From: Ensifer sp. IC4062 | GTDB lineage: Bacteria; Pseudomonadota; Alphaproteobacteria; Rhizobiales; Rhizobiaceae | Length of the DNA: 64,000 bases | NCBI RefSeq assembly: GCF_020193575.1 | Contig: NZ_JADYVD010000007.1 | Span: 105,273 to 169,272, forward strand | Reading direction: 5' to 3' | Shown here: in pieces, positions 60,160 to 64,000 of the stretch | How the letters are laid out: each line of letters opens with the position of its first letter | How positions within the stretch are numbered: position 1 is the stretch's first letter | The notes under the pieces: generated by a model | What the model saw: the letters and a program-made list of their open reading frames with translations, nothing else | Database searches by the model: none | What the model was told of the DNA's origin: nothing | Program-made: the position numbers and the translations under genes

Positions 60160-60246
60160 ATGCGGGACGCTTTCGTTCTCAGTTTCATGTTGCTGATTGT
60201 GGCTCTGGTGGCGTTTGTGTTCGTCATGATCACCTTTGTGGGCTAA
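60160..60246 (+). CDS. 28-residue single-span membrane microprotein
   Basis: MRDAFVLSFMLLIVALVAFV, then FVMITFVG and TAA. Nearly all of it is one hydrophobic helix after a short MRD start. GAAGG lies 7 bases upstream. The upstream EcfG-type promoter supports expression. It ends 22 bases before the convergent DUF3606 gene. It is shorter than most gene-finders report. Function unknown. Confidence 0.55.
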   Translation: MRDAFVLSFMLLIVALVAFVFVMITFVG

Positions 60247-60268
60247 GCCGTCGTCACAAAAGTGGCCG

Positions 60269-60442
60269 CTACTTCTTGGCGAGATAGTCCATCACCTTCT
60301 CACGGCTCGGTCCGGCTTCGCGAATAGCTTGGAGCGCCTTCTGTCGGGTCACTTTGGCCGTCTTAACGATATAAGCCACCTCGTGCTCCTGGTTGGAAAC
60401 ACGCGAGCGGTCGCGGCCTTTCTTCTTGGGATCGTCTGCCAT
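60269..60442 (-). CDS. DUF3606 small protein
   Basis: This is a 57-residue protein starting MADDPKKKGRDRSRVSNQEH. The family pattern RSRVSNQEHEVAYIVKTAKV then REKVMDYLAKK is clear. AAGGAGGAAGGA lies directly upstream. Small, charged and cytoplasmic. These genes are common in rhizobial stress islands, but the function is unknown. Confidence 0.85.
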   Translation of the reverse strand: MADDPKKKGRDRSRVSNQEHEVAYIVKTAKVTRQKALQAIREAGPSREKVMDYLAKK

Positions 60443-60645
60443 TCCTTCCTCCTTTTCTTTCCTGAAGAATAGGAGCCGTTTCGATCCCGGCAAGATCTGG
60501 AACGGCGCCCCAAGGCAGGAGCCTTTCATCAACCGGGCGCATTGACTTTTAGGAGGAGGAGAACATATCAGCAACACCCAAGGCGCAGGCGGGCACCTCA
60601 CACGACATGCGGGATATCGACAACCTCGATCGAGGGGGATTACGC

Positions 60646-61167
60646 ATGCCTGAAGAACCGAAACTCAAATACCAGTGGCGCCCCACGGGCAAGAAACCAG
60701 ACATGTATTCTGGCTTCGACGGCCCCCGCGAGATCGCCTTTGTGCACAAGTATCATCTCGGCTGGTGGAACTGGTACATGTGCTGGAACCACGCGAAGAA
60801 CAGCAACAGATGGCAGCGGCCGAACGGCCAGGCCGATTCCGCAAGGGAGGCCGCGCTCGCTGCAGAGAGCTGCTACGACTCAATCCTCTCATGCACGTGG
60901 CCCGGAATGGATCCTGAGGATCTGCAGTGCATGCTCGACCATGAACGGTGGCGGGAGGGCTATAAGAAGCTGTGGCGAGAAGCGATGGCCGAACAGGGCT
61001 ATGTTTGGACGGAGGGAGGCTATCGTCTCGTCGACGAGATCCCCAAGGTTGACGCCACAAGACCCCGCACGAGCGGAACGATTCAGGTGGCAACAGGTAA
61101 GGCGAAATCGTATGATTTTCTTGGAACCATTCTGCAGTTGGAACGTTCGAGGTCATCGCTTCATTAA
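60646..61167 (+). CDS. Hypothetical protein (173 residues), Trp-rich
   Basis: I chose the ATG at 60646 because GAGGGGGA is 6 bases upstream; the ATG at 60607 has no site. FVHKYHLGWWNWYMCWNHAK and QGYVWTEGGYRLVDEIP are rich in Trp and aromatic residues. No signal peptide or membrane helix. I do not recognise a family. A hairpin at 61233-61260 may end the transcript. Confidence 0.65.
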   Translation: MPEEPKLKYQWRPTGKKPDMYSGFDGPREIAFVHKYHLGWWNWYMCWNHAKNSNRWQRPNGQADSAREAALAAESCYDSILSCTWPGMDPEDLQCMLDHERWREGYKKLWREAMAEQGYVWTEGGYRLVDEIPKVDATRPRTSGTIQVATGKAKSYDFLGTILQLERSRSSLH

Positions 61168-61232
61168 AGCGACCAGCGAGGTCGGCTCACCATCACCACT
61201 CTAATGCGAGCCAAGCCGACCCGGAACGGCCG

Positions 61233-61260
61233 GCGCCCCTCTTATCCCTTCGAGGGGCGC
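61233..61260 (+). terminator. Strong hairpin, probable terminator
   Basis: GCGCCCCTC (61233-61241) pairs perfectly with GAGGGGCGC (61252-61260). The following ACTCTTATC is only weakly T-rich, so termination is likely but not textbook. Confidence 0.5.
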
Positions 61261-61353
61261 ACTCTTATCGGCACCTCAATAAGAAAGCCCGGTGACATGG
61301 TTTGCCCGCCGATATAATGGTGCGCAAACGAACCGGCGGATAAAGGGGCCTTT

Positions 61354-61845
61354 ATGTCTCCGCAGATCAAGACCAACGCGCGCGACGACGCCTTTGCGGT
61401 GCGGCGCGCTGTCTTCATGGACGAGCAGGGCTATGAGAATGAGTTCGACGGCATCGACGACAATCCTTCCTGCGTGCACGTAACGCTTTATATCGATGGC
61501 GAGCTGGCGGGGTGCTCACGCGTGTTCCCCGAGCCACTGGAGCGCGCACTTGCGCCCGAAAGCCCGCAGTCGCCCACATGCACGTTCGACGAGGGTGTGA
61601 GGGCAGGGGAGACGTACCTGCTGGGCCGCGTAGCCGTGATGCCGGCGTTTCGCCGCCGGGGATTGGCGAGTGTGATCATCGCCGCGAGCGACGAGGCCGC
61701 GCGCGAGGCCGGCGCCAAACTGGTGAAGCTGCATGCCCAGGAATACGCGCACGATCTGTACGCCAAGCAGGGCTATACGCGGATCAGCGATGTCGATTAC
61801 GAGGACGAGGGCCAGCCGCACCTTTGGATGGCCAGGCGGCTGTGA
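61354..61845 (+). CDS. GNAT-family acetyltransferase (ElaA-like)
   Basis: This is a 163-residue protein. AVRRAVFMDEQGYENEFDGI is the ElaA/YjcF-type N-terminus. The acetyl-CoA loop is GRVAVMPAFRRRGLASVIIA, and LHAQEYAHDLYAKQGYTRIS is the C-terminal core. It transfers acetyl from CoA to an unknown amine in the cytoplasm. Length is typical of the family. Monocistronic. Confidence 0.92.
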   Translation: MSPQIKTNARDDAFAVRRAVFMDEQGYENEFDGIDDNPSCVHVTLYIDGELAGCSRVFPEPLERALAPESPQSPTCTFDEGVRAGETYLLGRVAVMPAFRRRGLASVIIAASDEAAREAGAKLVKLHAQEYAHDLYAKQGYTRISDVDYEDEGQPHLWMARRL

Positions 61846-62098
61846 TCGCCGACGGGTCCCTCAGCAGCAGATCAGACATTACGTGTCCCCAGCCTGGTGG
61901 CATCTGCTCCGATAAGGGTGGCCATTTATAAGCGTGGGCCATTCAAATAGCCGATGGCGCGACGAACGCCGGCCCTGAGCTATTCATGAGTTTTGCGGCG
62001 ATCCGTCCGGTTTCGTACAGAGCGAACCCGATGGCTGGAGCAATTGGTGTTCGCGCCCTATTCTTCAACCCCGCACTCCAATGGCTTGCATTGCAACT

Positions 62099-62133
62099 GG
62101 CCCCTCGGGCAAGCGCTCGGAGGGCCTTTTTTT
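62099..62133 (+). terminator. Rho-independent terminator, possible small RNA end
   Basis: GGCCC (62099-62103) pairs with GGGCC (62122-62126) around an imperfect extended stem, followed by seven T. It is 250 bases past the GNAT stop, which is far for that gene, so a separate short transcript is possible. The rest of 61846-62204 has no gene. Confidence 0.65.
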
Positions 62134-62204
62134 GGAATCCTGCGGCTCGCGACGGCAGCATCATTTGGGAGCGGGAGCGGGCCCGGAAGCGCATTTTCGG
62201 GGGG

Positions 62205-62921
62205 TCAGAAGAGCGCAGTCATAAGTCGACGGTATTCCGCCTCCGGCTTACCATAGGCGTCCCGGGCGAACTCTTCGAGGGCTTGCCTGTTCCGGATAAT
62301 GATGTTGCCCCTGTTCGAGCGAATGAAACCGTTGCCTTCAAGGACGTGGAGCGACGTCGTGACGCTTGGACGGCGAACCGCGAGCATCAGCGAAATGAAC
62401 TCGTGCGTCAGAGGAATCTCGTCGCCTGCTACACGGTCGTGACACATCAGCAGCCATCTGGCCAATCTCTCGTCCACCCCGTGCAGCGCGTTCGAAATCG
62501 CAGTATAGGTAAGCTGAATCGAGAAGGCCTCGATGCATCGGATCATCACCCTGGCGAAGTTCCGGTTACGATCTATCCACTTCCGGAATGCGCTGAAGTC
62601 CATCCGGTAGCCGTCTCCTTCGATCTGCATGACGATGTCGTGCACACTGAACTCTACACCCATAGCAGCAGAAGTCGGGATGTAACCCTCACTCCCGAAG
62701 ATACCCGCCTCCGCTTTGTTACCCTCAGGCGTCGAGGCGACCAGGGAGCCAATCCCGGACGTGAGATAATAAACATGGTCTATGGGGGCGCCGGCCGTAG
62801 CAATCAGAGCGCCTCTAGCCACTTTGACGTAGTCGAGGTCAGGCGCAATCTGGTTATAGTCAGGCTCCGGAAGCAGGGCCAGCAACCGGTTGTTAACCGA
62901 AGCGTGGGGAGGAATCGCCAT
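62205..62921 (-). CDS. Crp/Fnr-family transcriptional regulator
   Basis: This is a 238-residue protein. The N-terminal cyclic-nucleotide-binding-like domain (about 15-135) has GALIATAGAPIDHVYYLTSG but not the cAMP phosphate-binding set of Crp, and it lacks the Fnr cysteines. The C-terminal helix-turn-helix (about 150-225) reads ISLMLAVRRPSVTTSLHVLE. At the positions that contact DNA it has Arg-Pro-Ser-Val-Thr-Thr instead of the Crp RETVGR or Fnr VETISR, so its operator should differ from both. I chose the ATG at 62921 (GAGGGGA 6 bases upstream). A promoter of EcfG type lies at 63070-63094. Confidence 0.92.
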   Translation of the reverse strand: MAIPPHASVNNRLLALLPEPDYNQIAPDLDYVKVARGALIATAGAPIDHVYYLTSGIGSLVASTPEGNKAEAGIFGSEGYIPTSAAMGVEFSVHDIVMQIEGDGYRMDFSAFRKWIDRNRNFARVMIRCIEAFSIQLTYTAISNALHGVDERLARWLLMCHDRVAGDEIPLTHEFISLMLAVRRPSVTTSLHVLEGNGFIRSNRGNIIIRNRQALEEFARDAYGKPEAEYRRLMTALF

Positions 62922-63069
62922 TGCCATTCCCCTCAATGGGAGCCGGAGCAAAGCGGCTCTGTCGGCCGCGTTCTGCCAAGAATTGCGGATCGGTGTCACA
63001 TTACTCTAACATGCCGGCTGCCCATCGGCCATGTGCAAGCCAGTATCATTCTGAAGTCCAGTCTTCTCC

Positions 63070-63094
63070 AATCTCACGGTGTTCGTACGGTTCC
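63070..63094 (-). promoter_or_regulatory. Weak EcfG-type promoter for the Crp/Fnr gene
   Basis: On the minus strand GGAAC (63094-63090) is followed after 16 bases by GATT. The -10 is a poorer match than the others. Adjacent CCCTTTGTCC (63098-63107) resembles half of the GGAC-N4-GTCC palindrome. Confidence 0.4.
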
Positions 63095-63198
63095 AGACCC
63101 TTTGTCCTTGGAGCGCAGTATTGACTCGCCATGTCGGCCAAGACGCGTAGACTTTCCCCCGGCGACCGAGGCGATCGCCAGGCCCGGAGGAAGAACTA

Positions 63199-63405
63199 AT
63201 GAGAACCCAAGGAGTATGCACTCTTGACCCACTGGGGCCTGACGAGCTCGAGATGATCGAGAGCATTTTCCGTCGCGAACTGAAATTGCGGGCTTTGCCA
63301 CTGCAGTCCGACGAGGCTGAAATACTCGCAGCGAGGCTGATCCGTGCCTATCAGTCCGGAATACGAGACGCTGCAGGCCTGACTGCCGCCGCGGAAGGTA
63401 TGTGA
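63199..63405 (+). CDS. Small helical protein, paralogue of the 29435 gene
   Basis: This is a 68-residue protein. AGGA precedes the ATG by about 8 bases. Its DELEMIESIFRRELKLRALP and AARLIRAYQSGIRDAAGL align with the 72-residue protein at 29435, sharing RLI-x2-Y-x2-GIRD. No membrane segment. It is divergent from the Crp/Fnr gene. Function unknown. Confidence 0.75.
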   Translation: MRTQGVCTLDPLGPDELEMIESIFRRELKLRALPLQSDEAEILAARLIRAYQSGIRDAAGLTAAAEGM

Positions 63406-63696
63406 AGGGCGCACCTACCGTTCACCTCCACCTTCGACAGGTGCTCGTGAGAGAGTGGTGAGCAGCGCGTTGCTTCACGAGGCGAGCTGCTTCCTCTGGA
63501 ATTGCCGGTATGGTGCCGGATTTCCGCGTCGACCTGAAATCGAGGCGCCGGCGCAGCCCGCGTTGCACCGTTCGCGCAGATGTCGTGAAAGGTCGACCGA
63601 TCGACGCGGCTAATAGTATTTTTTCTGGCTAGGCTTCCCACGAGGCGGCTGCCGCCTGTGCGGCAGTTCAAGCGGGCGCACCTGAATGAACGGGCC

Positions 63697-63721
63697 GGAA
63701 CATAAACCCGCCTCCCGAGTT
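63697..63721 (+). promoter_or_regulatory. EcfG-type promoter before the microprotein-NRAMP pair
   Basis: GGAAC (63697-63701), 16 bases, AGTT (63718-63721), 24 bases before the ATG at 63745. Between 63406 and this point I see no gene. Confidence 0.6.
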
Positions 63722-63744
63722 TACAACGGCTTGGAGTTCCGGTC

Positions 63745-63843
63745 ATGTCCCCATCGGCGCAACGCAATATCGTCATCGTCATGGCACTGGATCCAGCGAT
63801 CGTCACTGCCATGTTTCTGGCCCTTGCGCTGGGCCTCCCATGA
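63745..63843 (+). CDS. 32-residue microprotein coupled to NRAMP gene
   Basis: MSPSAQRNIVIVMALDPAIV, then TAMFLALALGLP and TGA. GGAG is 7 bases upstream of the ATG. The hydrophobic C-terminal half may be one membrane span. Its stop overlaps the NRAMP start (ATGA at 63840-63843), the usual sign of translational coupling, which supports it being real or a leader peptide. Confidence 0.5.
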   Translation: MSPSAQRNIVIVMALDPAIVTAMFLALALGLP

Positions 63844-64000
63844 GAAACCGGGGGCTCCGCGACGAAAATCGGGGAAAGCGAGGCGGTGTCGGCCGTGCCT
63901 TGGGGCTCGGATTGATCACCGGCGCTGCGGACGATGATTGTTCCGCGATCGGCACCTATGCAAGCGCGGGAGCTCGCTTCGGAACGGATATTCTCTGGAC
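63840..64000 (+). CDS. NRAMP-family divalent metal transporter, partial
   Basis: The frame is open from ATG 63840 to the window edge (53 codons). After a basic start (MRNRGLRDENRGKRGG) comes ALGLGLITGAADDDCSAIGT followed by YASAGARFG, which matches the conserved first helix of NRAMP/Nramp-like transporters (GLITGAxDDDPSGI). In this copy Cys replaces the usual Pro after DDD. It probably imports or exports divalent metal at the inner membrane; most of the protein lies outside the window. Confidence 0.8.
   Translation, partial: MRNRGLRDENRGKRGGVGRALGLGLITGAADDDCSAIGTYASAGARFGTDILW

Overview
The window reads as chromosomal or megaplasmid DNA of a Sinorhizobium/Ensifer-like alphaproteobacterium. 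The reasons are GC-rich codon use, rhizobial gene families, GGAAC-N16/17-NGTT promoters of the kind used by the alphaproteobacterial general stress sigma factor (EcfG/RpoE2), and many short intergenic palindromic repeats resembling rhizobial mosaic elements (RIME-type). Species identity is inference; no rRNA or tRNA gene was seen.

Layout. 0-12 kb: a cut DUF2946 gene, a frameshifted amidohydrolase, an alpha/beta hydrolase with a divergent LysR regulator, a P-loop kinase-like protein, a candidate small RNA, an O-methyltransferase, a class III cyclase with a duplicated membrane tail, an L,D-transpeptidase and a flavodoxin-fold reductase. 12-23 kb: a winged-helix/TPR regulator, a C45 acyltransferase, a deletion scar joining a TetR remnant to a decayed zinc alcohol dehydrogenase, a bicupin, a TetR regulator with its operator, a thiolase, a FabF-type synthase, and a tight arsR-SRPBCC-GST operon. 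23-33 kb: an orphan LivK-type binding protein followed by a membrane HAMP-PAS-cyclase, a DUF1236 protein, DUF899, a second O-methyltransferase and an M20 amidohydrolase.

33.7-43.4 kb is one divergent catabolic locus. The leftward arm has split transketolase, FGGY kinase, a SorC-type regulator and an SDR. The rightward arm has ABC permease, binding protein, ATPase and a second SDR. The same 13-mer (TGAATATTTATGC) lies in front of both arms, and a variant lies in front of the regulator. The logic fits uptake of a polyol or sugar, oxidation to a ketose, phosphorylation and cleavage by a two-subunit transketolase. It is followed by an FMN riboswitch controlling ribB.

45-57 kb: a second DUF899 protein, EthD, phhB, a SAM hydrolase/halogenase-family protein, a methyltransferase with a divergent AraC regulator, DUF445, an MFS transporter, chrA with a rhodanese-ChrB fusion, and an L,D-transpeptidase with an OmpA lipoprotein.

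57-64 kb is dense in small stress-type genes (PepSY, YflT-like, DUF3606, single-span microproteins, GNAT, Crp/Fnr, NRAMP). Several have EcfG-type promoters, and some of these promoters, here and at the DUF1236 gene, sit near GGAC-N4-GTCC palindromes. I infer a general-stress regulon cluster in which the local Crp/Fnr protein may be a second input.

Intergenic space is occupied mainly by three repeat families. Family A is built on CATTCCTGTG/CACAGGAATG arms. Family B is built on TTCCTTAAATCG/GATTTAAGGATAA arms. Family C is a GCGTCGC/GCGACGC plus CATGTCG/CGACATG double hairpin. One B copy is inserted inside an A copy.
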